Assembly (NCBI GenBank): GCA_034620365.1
Contig: JAQGEQ010000363.1
Coordinates: 1,674,001 to 1,738,000 of the forward strand
Source of the DNA: Pegea sp. RAD2-039
Taxonomy: Eukaryota > Chordata > Thaliacea > Salpida > Salpidae
DNA length: 64,000 nt
Direction: 5' to 3'
Positions 26,301-39,170 of the stretch are shown one piece after another. Numbering within the stretch: the stretch's first letter is position 1; each line of letters starts with the position of its first letter. A program made the translations under genes and the position numbers. A model generated the notes under the pieces. That model did no database searches, was not told the origin of the DNA, and saw nothing but the letters and a program-made list of their open reading frames with translations.

Positions 26301-29300
26301 GATAATAAATGTTATATTTCTTCTTGATGATTAAGGTTATTAAAGAAAACTTGTTTTTATCCAGGCCAGCAGTTATCATATGCTTCCACACAGTCAACCA
26401 ATAATCCCATCAGCTAGAACAAAGTTAAGATCAAACGATACCCGACTTATCGTCCTTGGTGGTGCTGACAACACTGATGAAGTCTCAAATCAACTTAAAG
26501 GTGAATAAATTTCAATCATGATAAGTGGTTCATAAAAAATATTTTAAAATTGGTTTAGGACTTGAAAAAAAAAACAACATTAATTTATCTGATAGTTTTG
26601 TAATTAATTTTGTTAACTTATTTGATTACAACCAAGATGTCATGATCTCAAATAAGCCCGAGGCCTTTTCAAGATACTCAGAATATTTTTAGTAAATCTT
26701 GAAATAACAACTTGAAAGTTGAGATTGACTTGACACAGAACCTCTCTTTTAAAGATTTAAAAGTTTACTTTTGAGATAAATACTTTTCTGATTTAAAGTT
26801 CAAATTTTGTTGCTTGCCTTTAGAATATTTCGATTCACAAAAGTATCAGAGCTACTAATTTACATTTTGAATATATAACTACACAAGATGAAGACAAACA
26901 TTTCTTATCTTTGTATTTCATTGATGCTTTCTTTGTATCAACAGATAAGTAGTAAATAAAGATAAATATCTATCTTGAAATGGTGGTTGATTCGACGGTA
27001 CTTTTGCAACAAATTTTTTTTTTCAAAGCTGAATTATTTAACTGTTTTCATTTAATTAAATACTCAAGAATACTTCATCATTTAAATTAAAGCAAAATTG
27101 ATTCAATTATCATTGATTGGGATTAAGAAATCTGTTTCGCTTAAAGTTTTCATCGAGTTTTTAAAACTATTTTTGGTTTAACTTATCAATTTGTTCACTT
27201 ATTTGATTTTCATACACCGAACAGGTTTTACTAAACTATTTTTTACAACGGCATCGTATTACCTGATTTAGGAGTTTTTTTTTCTATTTTTAAATTCTTT
27301 TAATTTGAGTTTGAAATCATTTATCTAATCTTCAAATACACTTAGATAAATCATACAATGTAACTTCAAGCTATAAGTAACAATTGTCAGAATACAAATA
27401 ACTTCTTTAAATGTAGTTTTGCTCCAAAAACATATCAACAAGCAAAATAAATTGGTTTTGGTGGTTAATAATTTATCGCAAGAACCACAGAATCATGCGG
27501 TTGCAAGGAGAATGTAATTCATCCACTTGTTATCTGATTAAAAGAGTAGTGTGCATCACGCAAGATTTCGTTGAAATATTTATAAGAATTCATTTAATTA
27601 TTTAAAAGATTAGCTCAAAAAATTGAATATCTAAAAAATTATATATAGATAAAAAGTCTTTGCATCAAACAACTTAGTAGCTCATCTGAAAGATTCTTTA
27701 ACAACATCTCGACATTTGATCCAAATTTAGTAAAAAATAAAAGTCTGAATCTTTCTTCTTAATGGGCTTAGATGAAGCTATTTTTAATAATAATATTTCC
27801 TAATTTGTTTAGGAAAACAAGATTGATGTAATCTTAATAAGGTCATTGTTCTTTTTTCAGTTTTCAACAAGGAACTAACCGCTTATACCCTCCTTCCCAG
27901 CATGGATATGGGCGTTCATTCACATTGTGTAGCTATCTTGAATAACTTCTTATATGTTATTGGAGGACAAAATCACTTTGAAGAACGCGGGAAGACTTCT
28001 GTTGCCAGTGTAACTCGGTAATCGAAGTTGAATGAAGATGATTTAATGTAGAAAGCGATTGTAATTTGATTTAAAGATTTCGTGATTCTTTTAACAGTTA
28101 AACTAAAAGTTAAATTTTGCAACACTTGAATAAAACATTGATGTCTGGGTAGATATGATCCTCGGTTTAATACTTGGATGAAGATTGCAAGTATGAACGA
28201 GCAAAGAGCCGGATTTCATGTCAGTGCCATTGCAGCTTACAATCGATTGTATGCAGTGGGTGGAGTTAATAATATTGGTCGCTTGTCTTCTGTCGAGTGC
28301 TACTGTGTAGAAGAGGACCGTTGGAAGTATGTTGCTTCGACACAAGTTAGTAGAATTTCAGTTGTTGGTTAACGTTCGGTTACAAGTTGCTTTTATATCA
28401 ATACTCTTTAAAGATATCACTTTTAATTAATGTTGTCATCATCAAAACATTGCTGTGGTAGTTTTATAAGTTAATCGATTTGTAAATTTATCTTTTAAAC
28501 ACTATTTGAATTTCATCTTTTCAATTTAGCCTTAATAGTAAAAGAAATAATTTTAACTTTGCAAATATTACAATAAATATTTGCTTAAAAATTTAAGTAG
28601 ATTTTGATCATCAAATTCAATTACATAAAATATTTCTAAGACTCTATAAAAGTGGAACTATTTTCACCCCAGCAACCTGAATATTGAATTTGTTAACTAA
28701 TTTTGAGTAACACTGTACCACAGAACGCCTTATGTGACCACAGTGGTTCTGTCCATCGGGACAAGTTGTACGTGAGCGGAGGTTTTAGTGATGGTCACTT
28801 TAGTGATGCAATGTTGTGTTATAATCCAAAACATGATATTTGGGAAAGACGTTCTCCTCTTCAATCTTCAAGAGGATGGCATAGTCAAGTTACAGTAAAG
28901 GATCAGTAAGACATTTCTTTTATTTGCATCACTGTTTCAAGTCAACTAATTGTCTTTAGACTTGATTTTGTAGATTCGATTTGTGTCAACAACAATAAAA
29001 TATCTCAAATTTTTTACAACTAGGATTTTTGTGATTGGAGGTAACAGTGGAATCAACAAGAGGATCGATGTTCTTGAAACAGAAGTTTATAATCCTGATT
29101 TTGACCAATGGACAGTTGTCAAACCAATTTCAATGGGACAAAGTGAAGCTGGTGCCTGTGTAGTAAGCAACAATTTATTTTTTTAGTTTATTTTAGAAAT
29201 TTAGGATAAATGTGTTACAAATAAAATATCTGAAATAAATCAATAATTAAATTGATGAAAATAAGTTTTTAAAGTGATTCTAGTTGGTGAACTAAAACAT

Positions 29301-29789
29301 ATGTTCTTTTTCAACAAATATTCGAAAAATTTGTTATCTTTTAATCCTTCAAAAACTACATTCTTTTGATGGTCCATTTACTTGTAAAAAATTTGCGCGT
29401 AAACCAACAAGTTCATTTAAATGTTTTTCATTTAGATCACACCTAAATCAGTTGTAATACAACCTAACCTTGTAACTAAACACTAATGACCACTTAGTTA
29501 AAACAGCTTAACTAAAAGTAATAACAATTTCTTATTATTATAGTATTCTTGCTCTTCATCATATGATCATTTAAACTCATCAATCTAGAATAATTTAAAT
29601 CAACATTTTCAGCTGAACAACAAAATATTCATCGTTGGTGGTTACTGCTGGTCAGCCAGACGTTGTATCAAAGTCATCCAGACTTTTGATCCTGAAAAGC
29701 AAGAATGGGAAAGAGTTGGTAATCTTCCTAGAGGATTAGCAGGACTTCGCTTATGTACTTTAACTCTTCCTCATCACTTAGTTCGATGA
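23364..29789 (+). CDS. KLHL13: BTB-BACK-Kelch protein, KLHL9/KLHL13-like CUL3 adaptor
   Basis: Twelve exons: 23364-23446, 23502-23740, 23807-23979, 24034-24173, 24289-24435, 25805-25928, 26365-26500, 27861-28017, 28153-28345, 28724-28905, 29024-29162, 29613-29789. They sum to 1890 bases and encode 629 residues. A BTB domain (about 55-165; NNLLCDVTL, FPVHRALLAACSPYF) and a BACK domain (about 170-275) are followed by six Kelch repeats (about 305-620). Kelch marks include LYVIGG, RYDPRFNTWM, LYAVGG, SSVEC and IFIVGGYCWS. RFPLMPPRDL, VDFMR, LLLEASSYHMLP and the ending GLRLCTLTL match KLHL9/13 rather than other KLHL groups. In vertebrates that pair serves as a CUL3 ubiquitin ligase adaptor acting on Aurora B. 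Oddity: about 15 extra residues in the BTB domain after MFTKDGEN (about 107-123), at the exon 2/3 junction. Intron lengths run from 54 to about 1370 bases. Confidence 0.93.
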
Positions 29790-29987
29790 GCGTTGTACAT
29801 TCAAGTTTTTCAATTTAGATACTTCTCTTGTATCAAAATATTTAGAAATTTTCATGAATTTTAGATACTTCAGTTAAAATTGCAACTATAAAATGCTACT
29901 GATATTAACCAGACAATTTCTTACAATTAAATCAGATTTCTATCGATGGAAATATAGTTTCTTAACTGATTTAAAATTTTTGCTTTT

Positions 29988-29993
29988 AATAAA
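29988..29993 (+). terminator. polyadenylation signal of the Kelch gene
   Basis: AATAAA lies about 200 bases after the Kelch gene stop codon. It is the closest canonical hexamer I found on the plus strand. Confidence 0.4.
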
Positions 29994-32368
29994 CTAGAGT
30001 TTGTTTTAGGTTTTAACTTCGTAGATGTCACTCTTATGTTGTTAATTATTACATTAAGCTGACAAACATTGTTTATTCAAAAGATAAATCTAAACTGTTT
30101 AAACAGTCATCGGCTTAAGATGATTTTACAAAATTTACATATTAATTGACTTGAATAAATGAATAAATATTTTTGCTTTTGTTTGGTTAGAGTATAATTT
30201 GACAAAATACTGATAACATTATTCTAATTGAATCATTTCTTATCTAAATGTTGTTTATGATGTGTAATAAAAAAATAAATGTTTAAATGTCAATAATTAT
30301 GTTGTTATTTACTGGCAAAATAAACCTCACAAACTTAAGTGTTTATCTAAATAACTAGAAATTTGTTAACCAAGGGTTTGATAAATTGTGTTTTTCTTGA
30401 AGTTAAATGAGTAATTAAAGATTGTTCAGTGTTAAAAGTCACTTGCATTATAATCAACAAATATTCATTTCTTAATCCTACAAATGTTAAATAGGAAAAT
30501 TGACCTTTCATTATTCCTAATAATTGTAAATTATTAAACTTAATAATAATATTAATTTATAATATTAATTTAAATCAAGAAATACTTTCAATTTATTAGC
30601 TTCCGTTTCAGAAATATTTTCTTCTTAACCATCATCGAAAACATTATTAATAAGATTGGTTCCATCAATTTGAATAAAAAGATTGATCAGATGAAAAACG
30701 ATACAAAAATAAGGATGTAAATAATTACGACTTTAAATGTCTAACAGATTCTGTTGGTTATTTCGATCACCTTAAAACTATAGAAGTCTTTTTGAATTTT
30801 CAAAAATTGTTTAGTAAAAAATTGAAACAAAAATCTAACAGGAAGAGGTTTTATTATCTTGATGATTGGGAGGAAGTGACGACAATACAAATTCAAAAAA
30901 GTACAAATAGGAAAAGCTTAATTCAGAATTTTATGACACTTACAAAACTAATGAAACATTTTTTAACTAAAAAGACTTTTTAGTCTTTCAAAAATGTTTG
31001 AATAGTACTAAAAATAATCAAAAATTTTTTATTATTATATACAAAATTATCAGTTTATACTATAACAAGTAAACTTTACTAGATTCTTCTCTAAAACTCT
31101 GAATTGAGATTTATTAAACTTTTTAAACAACAACTTAAATGTTCGAAAAAAAAATCAAGTTGAAATGTCATCATCAAATGCAAAGATTGATGATTAGAAG
31201 TTGGGTATAATCTATAAAATAAGATGTTAAGTCTGCTCAATAACAACAAAATTCACTCTTGTGAATCGAAGTGTAAAGTTTTGGATACTTACGAATAACG
31301 TATTTTGTGTTTATATCACAAGTTCAGTAATTAAGTAAAAGGTATTCATAATTAAATAAATAATGAAAGGTTTTGAACAGTTATTTCCTTACATTATCAT
31401 AAAACCAACCGTAAGATCTATTTAACGCATTTTACAATAGTTTATGGAATTTGTAATCATTACAAAATGCTGTTTAAGTGGTTAGAGTTTTTATTTTATA
31501 GTGTCAACTATAAAACTACATTGACGGTCTTTCTTAATAAAATGAAAGTAGTTATCAGTCCAGTTTGATATTTAACTAGCTACAGATTTTATGATACATT
31601 GCGACACTGTTATTTCTTCAACAAAATATAAATATTTAGATAATACTCTTACTAAGCTTTATATAATCAAAAAAAATACGACCAAAAAGCTTTTTTAGAT
31701 CAAATTTACTTTCTTATCGATCGATTTCATTACTCTTTCAGGAAATTCATCCATTGAGTCATCAACCATATTACTTTTGCTATTGTTTGTGTAAAATTTC
31801 CACCAACCTCAAGAATAGAACACAACGAAGGATCTGAAGAATTCTATTGATGAAGGAGCAAAGTTATTATAATAAAACTTGAAAATTCTCTTTGCACTAG
31901 CTTATATTGTTAGATGTGAATCAAATGTTGCTAAAAACGAATCATATTGATCTAATAATGTCTGAAAAATAACTTACTTGAATTAAATAACTTGCAAAAT
32001 CTTTTTTTAAACAGTCTTATTGCGAAATCTAAAATGAACATTTTAAAAAGTAACAAACTCTATTCAATCTTGCTCATGTACAAATTAGTCTGGAAACCAA
32101 ACTGAGTTATTTGTTTGTAATTTTCAAAATTAACTTTTATTATTTTGTCATTCGTAAAATATGAAAGTCTATTTACATCTGAAAAACGATAAAAAAACTT
32201 AAAGCAACAATATTTGATAAATGCAGCTGAAGTACAGTTTCGCTTTGTCAATTATTATCTTAAAATATAAGTACAAAATAAGAAAAGAAGGTCATATCAA
32301 TGCAACATGTTTTATGCTTATAAAAAGTAAAAATAACGGATTCGTTTGATTACAAGACCTTACATACT
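29994..32368. other. gene-free spacer between convergent genes
   Basis: About 2.4 kb of AT-rich sequence between the 3' ends of the Kelch gene (+) and the mucin-like gene (-). A Lys-rich open frame at 30792-30983 (+) has no motif or splice support and is not called. Confidence 0.55.
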
Positions 32369-32374
32369 TTTATT
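32369..32374 (-). terminator. polyadenylation signal of the mucin-like gene
   Basis: TTTATT on the plus strand (AATAAA on the gene strand) lies about 70 bases beyond the stop codon of the mucin-like gene. Confidence 0.45.
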
Positions 32375-32442
32375 ACAGAGTTAAACTATTTAATTTTTCT
32401 TTAAATTGTAAAATTATGTTTCGAAGAAAAAAGAACAACAGA

Positions 32443-34084
32443 TTAAGTAGTAGTAACTCCTCCACCACTAGACTCAGAAGTTCCATTTGTACTTGTAACT
32501 GTGTCAGCAGTTGTAGGATCAAAAATCTCTGTAGAAACTGCTGTTGTTGTATCTACCAATAGGGTCGTGCTTTCAGCCCGTGAAAAGTCTGTCATCTGAC
32601 TGCTTGTTGTATCACCAGCCGGTGTGTTTGGTACATATGTTGTTTTATCAGCTGATGTGCTTATATAGCTCGTGTTATTTGCTAGTGACTCGGCTGTTGA
32701 TGTAACTGCAGTTTCATTAATTCCATTTTTAATAGTTGGCTCATTAATTTCTGTATAGTTAGTACTTTCTAAAGTTGTTAAGTTATCTAGCGATGAGCTT
32801 GATGTTGTTATTGCCGACTTAGAAGGAGCAACCGTCGATAAAGCTGACTGAGTACTCGAGATGATGATTGGTTCTGTAGTTATGACCTCTGGCAAAGTTG
32901 TGTCAGTGTTTTTTTCAGTTGTAGAACGATGAGTTGTAGTTGTAACAGTTGTTTCAATACTTTTTGAGGTTGTTGGTTTTACTTGGGGGGAGGTACCTGC
33001 ATCTACAATAAACAAAACAACAATTATTTTCTTTCTTTTTTTAAGGTTTTAGTTATTTTTTAACTTATACATGTAGTTGTACATACGAACGAGCAGCCTA
33101 CCTGGAGGTTTAAGTGAAAGGATATAAATTAAACAGAACAAAGTTATGAGTGCAAGAACAATTCCTGTGATTAGTAATATTTCACACTTTCGCTTTGAAA
33201 GCCAACTTCTTGTAGCAACCCATCTACCTAAGGTAATAAATTTCACAAATTATAATTATGCTCTAACTTAAAATCATTAAAAAACCTCGTTCTAAGTCTT
33301 GATTAATCGGCATCTGATCCTCTTCTCTATTTCCTACAAAAAACAACTAACTTTAGTGAAACTGCAATTTTGAAAAATATCAAACCTACCTTGAGAATAC
33401 TTGTCCTGCAACAAATCACTTTCGGAATTTGACTCAGCCGAATCTCTTTCTTCTTCGTCTTCTTCTTCTTCTTTACTTTCCGAACTCGACTCATTTTCAC
33501 TGTCTTCTTTTTCTTCTTCTTCTTCACTTTGATTTTCTTCTTCTTCTTCTTCTTCTTCTTCTTCTTCTGCTTCTTTTTCATTTTCTCCGCTCTTGTTTTC
33601 TTGGCTGGTAGGTTCTTTTTTATCATCTTCTTTTTCACTTTGATTGTCTTCTTCTTCTTCATCTGAATTCTGGCTAGATTGACTTTTAGACTCTTTCTTA
33701 TCATTTTCTTCTTCTTGTGATTCTTTGTTCTGATCTTTTACATCAGATTGGTCATCAGTAGTTTTCTTTTCGATCTTATCTTCACTTTCTCTTTCACTGC
33801 TTTCTTGCTACAAAGTTTAAGAGATATTCAATAAAAACAAAATGTGAAACCATCATCAAATTTTCTAAGATTATTAAATTTAGGAGAATATTTAATATTT
33901 TAAGTGGGAGACTTTATATCAGAATCAAAACACAGCTGTCTCGTTAAAGTAAAATGTTCATTTATATCTTTGTAGTACTTACATCTAAAAGTGATTCTTT
34001 TGTTTCTTTTGTAAGATCATCCTTTTCATCTTCTTTCGTTTCATCATTTTGTTTAAAGGACGTCAATTTGATAGTTGAGCTCAT
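32443..34084 (-). CDS. acidic / mucin-like type II single-pass membrane protein
   Basis: Five minus-strand exons, 33983-34084, 33390-33807, 33286-33333, 33102-33227 and 32443-33002, sum to 1254 bases and 417 residues. No signal peptide. Residues 1-190 are highly charged with long Glu runs (QSEEEEEKEDSENESSSESK), so probably disordered and cytosolic. One transmembrane helix lies at about 205-226 (EILLITGIVLALITLFCLIYIL), preceded by WLSKRKC, whose positive charge predicts the N-terminus inside. Residues 232-417 are a Ser/Thr-rich mucin-like ectodomain (VTTTTHRSTTEKN) with about five N-glycosylation sequons (for example NYT, NET, NTS, NGT). I recognise no orthologue. Composition suggests a heavily O-glycosylated surface protein with an acidic cytoplasmic tail. 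The Glu-rich part comes from a GAA/CTT microsatellite, so repeat length may vary. Several other minus-strand frames over it are Lys-rich shadows. Confidence 0.8.
33533..33567. repeat. CTT/GAA trinucleotide microsatellite in coding sequence
   Basis: An almost pure run of TTC/CTT units on the plus strand encodes a poly-glutamate run in the mucin-like gene. Further interrupted stretches of the same unit cover much of 33440-33720. Confidence 0.85.
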
Positions 34085-35985
34085 GATATTAATGACAAAA
34101 ATATTTTACTTATTATATACTCCTGAAAATGTAAAGTTTTGTTATCAGCTTTATCGTCTGTATGATACTTTAATTTTTTCTACGATTACACATAAACCAT
34201 ATTGACTATTTTTCTTTAATCATCTGCTTCTTAGCAATTCTGTCATTTCTAAAAACTGTAATATTTCTCCTCAACCCTTTTACGTCAAAATTGAAAGTTG
34301 TAACAACTATTAAGCTCTTTTTTTGTAAAACGCGCCTAAAACAATTACTAAAAAACCACCACATACCACCCAGCAGTTTAAAAAAGACTTTCCTTTATTA
34401 ATAAAACGATCTTATCACCTGCATCCTTGAATACCGTTTCAATCTCAAAGTTATTATATTTAAATAACTTTGATTTATATAAGATAATTAATTATCTACT
34501 ATTTTAAATATATCTAAAGTTTCAAAATTTCTTTATAGCTCAATATTTTTTTATAATATCTATACTGTGACTGCTTAAGCTGTACTGACACCAATTTTGT
34601 TTCTTTTACAAAATTTCATAAATTTATTTGTCTACACTTTGAAAAAAAAACCTTTTTAATATCTTGCATTATACACAAAGTATAAATTTTCCTTAATTTC
34701 ATAAGGAAGCTGGAGTAGAATAAAGTTAGATGAAAAGTAAGACAATAAAAACAGGAAGTTCGTAATTAACAATAAGTTGAAGTTCCATCTATTTCTTTCA
34801 GAGTTATTAATAAGTAAATACCTTTACTGTTACAATAAAAAACCTAAAATGAAAGTATATCGTAATTCATTTTTTCCTGACTTTGCTATTATAGAAACAA
34901 AAATATTGAAAATTAGTATAAGCAATTTCCTATAGCAACCTTTTTGAAAATATTCCAATCATTACTAACATTTGCATCACGTGACAACTTCGTTCTGTGA
35001 GTTTATATACTTTACTTTCTAAAGCTTCATTATGATTTCTTAAATACTAAACTGATGAAATTTACAAACATTCAAACATTTATATTTACTTTATTCTATG
35101 AGGTGATAACATTAGAAATAACTTAAGTGGTAAACATTTTACTAAATAACTTTAAGCTTACTTTGCTGATAACATAAATCGAATTATTTAGAATTTCCTG
35201 TTACAAATTGTATTACTCATATCTCTTTTATTACAGTTTTTTTCGATAATCTTTTGGCATTATACCAGTTTATGAAACAAACTTTTGCAAATATTTTGCA
35301 TTAAATCTTGATTAGTCAACTTTAGTGTCTTCTACTGCTTTGCATATGATCTTGATCATCTTATTTTCATTCATATTTTGTTGTTATTTGGAGTTATAAA
35401 ATAATTTGATTTTTAACATTGGCTTAAACTTTAACAGTGAACTGGTTATTTAAGGTTCATTTAATTTAAAGTTTGAAATCTTTTCAATTTTACTTCTAAT
35501 ATTTTGAAATAATTATTAAATTTAAATAAATAATTTTAAATAAAAACTTGGAAACTTAATTTATTGTTAACTAACGTGTTATACCTTAGTAAGATAAATT
35601 TTTTATGGTAATGAAATATAGAACAAGCTAACTAAAACTAAATAAATTGTCTTAAGTTGATAATTTATTCATAGTCACTGTTAAAGTATCTTTGAAGTAT
35701 CTAATCTTGTATTTAAGATTCTCTTTAAGACTTTTTTCTGGTAGATATTTACACGATCGGTTTTAGTTAAATAATTTTCCAGAAAATCTTTCAGAATATT
35801 TCTCTATTCTTTCATTTAACATTTGTTTTAGAAACGTTGATATTTTGCTATAAGAAGATAATAACTGTAGTGATACTTTTTAATTAAATCACTTATAATT
35901 ACTCTGTCTAAACATAATGATTGTTGAAGATCTAACTATTTAAATTTTTTTTAACATTATCTTTTCTAACCAAATTAAATTTTGT
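34085..35985. other. upstream region of the mucin-like gene
   Basis: About 1.9 kb without a gene. It holds one palindromic E-box, TCACGTGA, at 34977-34984. Because both flanking genes are on the minus strand, the promoter of the mucin-like gene and the 3' end of the DH-PH gene should both lie here. Confidence 0.5.
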
Positions 35986-35991
35986 TTTATT
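35986..35991 (-). terminator. polyadenylation signal of the DH-PH gene
   Basis: TTTATT on the plus strand (AATAAA on the gene strand) lies about 70 bases past the DH-PH stop codon. Confidence 0.4.
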
Positions 35992-36058
35992 AACAGTTGA
36001 TACAGTCAACTAGAAACCAAAAACAACAGAATATAACACGTGTGAGTATTAGATTGAT

Positions 36059-38798
36059 TTATGAAATTAGGTTGAGAACTGTTGGAAACCCTTTAAGTGG
36101 TTCTAAAGCTTTCTTAGTTCGATAGCTAACACTTTTAAGTAAATACAGTTTCCAAGCAAACATATTCATCCATTCCGTTTTTTCATTGATACTTGTGTAG
36201 TAAATGTAATAAGTTCTATCGCGAAACTCCAGCCTACAAACAAAATGTTCTTAATTAACCATCAATTCAAAATTGAAAAGTTTTTTATAACTTCAAATGA
36301 GCTTTTAAAATAAGTTGTTAAATTTTAGATAAAATTATCAATTGTAGTTTTATCTGACCCAATACAGTTTGGTTTTTCCTGAGTTTCATCAGAGACTACG
36401 GAAATGCAATTATTCAGATCTAAGGTTGCCAAAGGCTTATCGGACTGAAAAAAAAAGTTTTTAAATTTTAGATATTTTTCAAATTGCCAATTTTTGTTGT
36501 AATCTTTTTTGATACAGATATCCCAAAACTCTTATTCAAGTTGGGAGTTAAAAGAAGATTTAGTCAGAACATTACTTGATAAGAAAGCACAAAAATGACA
36601 GAAATCTTTTCGATATTTAAAATAATAAACAATTTTTAATAATAATGAAGGGCAGTAAATTTTCGGTCATTACAAACACCGTAAATCTTCTATTATTTAT
36701 TTTATTATTTTTAAAGTAAATATTTATTTAAGCAATACTGAGCTCCTTCAAAACTCATCTAATAAAAACTAAATTGAAAAATCAAGTTAATAAGGTTTCA
36801 TCACTTATATTAACTCACTAATGGCTCCTCGAAATATTTCAAGTCGTATTGTCTCAAGATAAACCAACGTATCTTCCATGACTGCAAAAATAGTTGCAAA
36901 ATTAATTTCAAGAAATCTTGAGTTAGCAAAAACTAAATGACTCGAAAATATTTGCTTCAAACCTTGACACTTCCTCCACGTTTTGTTCCGAATCCCTGTT
37001 TATTACAAATACCTAATTCATCCCAATCTCTTTGAAATTGATCACATAAAGAATTTGCTTCTTCAAGAAGATACTTTTGGTATGGAGATTTGATTAAAGA
37101 AATCAAACTTTGATAAAGTTGCTGAGCTCTAACGATGTCTCTTATATCAGCATGAGTCGAAGGAGTGAAAACTGATAAAATCTAATCAGTAAAGTTTTAA
37201 AGATAAATATTTGTCAATAAAATTACTAAAAAATTACTTTTTTTAATCATATATTTTTGATAAAGTTTATTGTGACTTGATGGATAGTAAACTAGCTTAC
37301 ATGAAACAAAGTAATATGTGTATATAATGTAATAATGTATTTTTTAGATTTAATTGTAGACAAGTAACCTAAATATTTTAATGATAATATGATGATTGAA
37401 CCAACCAAATAATGGTTTGTTTTGATTTTGTAACTAAATAAACATTACTAGCAGCTTGAGTTTTTTTAAACTGTAATTTTATAGAGTTGTAAATAGATGT
37501 AAGAGTTTATAAACTAAGAAGTTTTCTAACTTTTAGTAAAACGCTCATCTCACAAACATGGTGAAGAGGATAGAATAAAAGAGCGTTTAATAATCCATCT
37601 TTACTTTTGCGTTTCGGGTCAATAGTTATATTCCTACCCTCTTCCTATACAAAATAACAAACAAGTATAAAGATTGAAACTAATAATTATCATTTAATCT
37701 TAAAATAAAATATGGATTTTTTAAAAATACGTAAAATATATTTTAGTTTTAACAAATTACTTTCAGACCCTTCTTAACTTTGAGTTTCTTGCTTCAACTT
37801 TTAATTATAATTAGATATTAATTGTCATTTAACTTATTAATAACTATTTTAAAACGCTATAAATATTTCTAAGAAATTAGATTCAACTTTTAAATTTTGT
37901 AATAATTTTCATAAATCACATGAAAAAGATCCTATGAGCCCCAAGAATAGAAAATTTACAAATAAATAATTTTAATTTTTTGTTTGAAAAAGTTACTTGC
38001 TTCAATTGTTTCATTCATTGATTTCGAAATAGAAATCTGAGAAGCTATTTTCGAAGATTTCTGAAAACCATCAATGAAATCTTGATAAGGCTTCAATTGT
38101 TCTTTCTGTAAAGTTGTATCATTTGAAAACTATTCAAACTTTTATTATATAATTTTACATGAAGCTCATTAATTACAATAAAAAGCTTTTACAGAAAGAA
38201 GTTGAAATCTTGAAATTTAGAGCAAGCAAATACATAGTTCACCAGCTTATAAAGTGTAGAGCCAATCGTAGAACTTTGTAAAATGTTGTCAGTATCATTA
38301 GCTTTTCCTCTTTGAACGCTTTCATTTAACTTTTCTTCAATCATCACTTCGGTAGCCAAAAGGGAGTCTAAATTAGAATACAAATCTCTAACTTGTTGCT
38401 CATCAACGTTATAGTGAATCTTTTTTGTCCAATCGTCCAGCATCGGTTTAATTTTCTGTAAATAGAAATTCAGAACAATTTATCAACTACTTCTTCAATA
38501 CAATTTTCTCCTGATTCATAAGAGATTTATTTTTGAATTTTGATTGGAGTTTATTTTATATTTTTACTTCAAAAGTTTACTTCCCAACAAATGGAAACAA
38601 AAATATTTTCATAATATTAAAATCCTCTATAATGACCTTTTGTAGAAATTGTAAGATATTTAGATAATTACTTCTCAGATCAACAATCTTTTGTAAAATA
38701 TGAGATCTTAAAACAATCATCCTTGATAGATCAAGTGTATTTGAAAATGATTCTACTGAGAGAGCTGACAGCGTACTTGAAATAGATATAGTATCCAT
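36059..38798 (-). CDS. compact DH-PH Rho guanine nucleotide exchange factor
   Basis: Eight minus-strand exons: 38637-38798, 38243-38455, 38001-38105, 37531-37644, 36963-37181, 36819-36881, 36359-36444, 36059-36233. They sum to 1137 bases and 378 residues. The C-terminal PH domain (about 259-355) is clear: KRGGSVKSWKIRWFILRQY, then LATLDL, FRDRTYYIY and EWMNMFAWKL. The Lys/Arg pattern before the Trp and in WKIRWF matches PtdIns(3,4,5)P3-binding PH domains and is closest by eye to DAPP1. The preceding 230 residues are helical and fit a divergent Dbl-homology domain. ILQKIVDLRSNYLNIL resembles the first conserved block, and LLNALLFYPLHHVCEMSVLLK the 'PxQR...LLL' block, though the usual QR is changed. 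The role is therefore probably Rho-family GTP exchange at PIP3 membranes. Exon 38001-38105 must end before GCAAGT, a GC-AG intron. An upstream noncoding exon is likely, since TTTTTAG abuts the start. Confidence 0.68.
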
Positions 38799-39059
38799 CA
38801 CTAAAAATATTAGAAAAACTAAAGCAAAGAAATAGATTAGTACCTAAAAAGCCTAGAAAAATTTGATATAATTTAAAATACATCAGAAATCAATTAAATA
38901 ATTTCCAAGAAGTTCAAAAATCTTTCAAAAAAACTATTCTGTCTGAAAACAATCTTTTTCAATTGTTTAGTTTATTTATTTACTTTGAATTTTACCAGCT
39001 TCAGTTTAACACGGCTTATGTAGTAATAAGAATGACATCTGATTTGACATTTTAAAGTT

Positions 39060-39170
39060 TAGGAACCTCTGTGTCGTTCAAGGAACTGATGTCAGTAGAG
39101 CCACAAGTTCTACTCATATGTATTTCCGTAATTTTAACTGAGTAGTAGAATGACGTAGCCCTGTTGTTTA
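39060..39170 (-). promoter_or_regulatory. possible promoter / 5' leader of the DH-PH gene
   Basis: A short block less AT-rich than its surroundings, 260-370 bases upstream of the DH-PH start. It carries TGACGTA (39151-39157, CRE-like). A short frame on the minus strand (MSRTCGSTDISSLNDTE) ends at a possible GT donor, but its phase does not join the first coding exon. I therefore read it as leader or promoter sequence rather than coding. Confidence 0.25.

Noticed and set aside
30792-30983. Lys-rich 63-codon plus-strand frame
   Set aside because: No motif and no splice support; it lies between convergent 3' ends.
33327-33704. Lys-rich minus-strand frame of about 125 residues
   Set aside because: It is the shifted frame of the Glu-rich exon of the mucin-like gene; the real frame joins in phase with the neighbouring exons.
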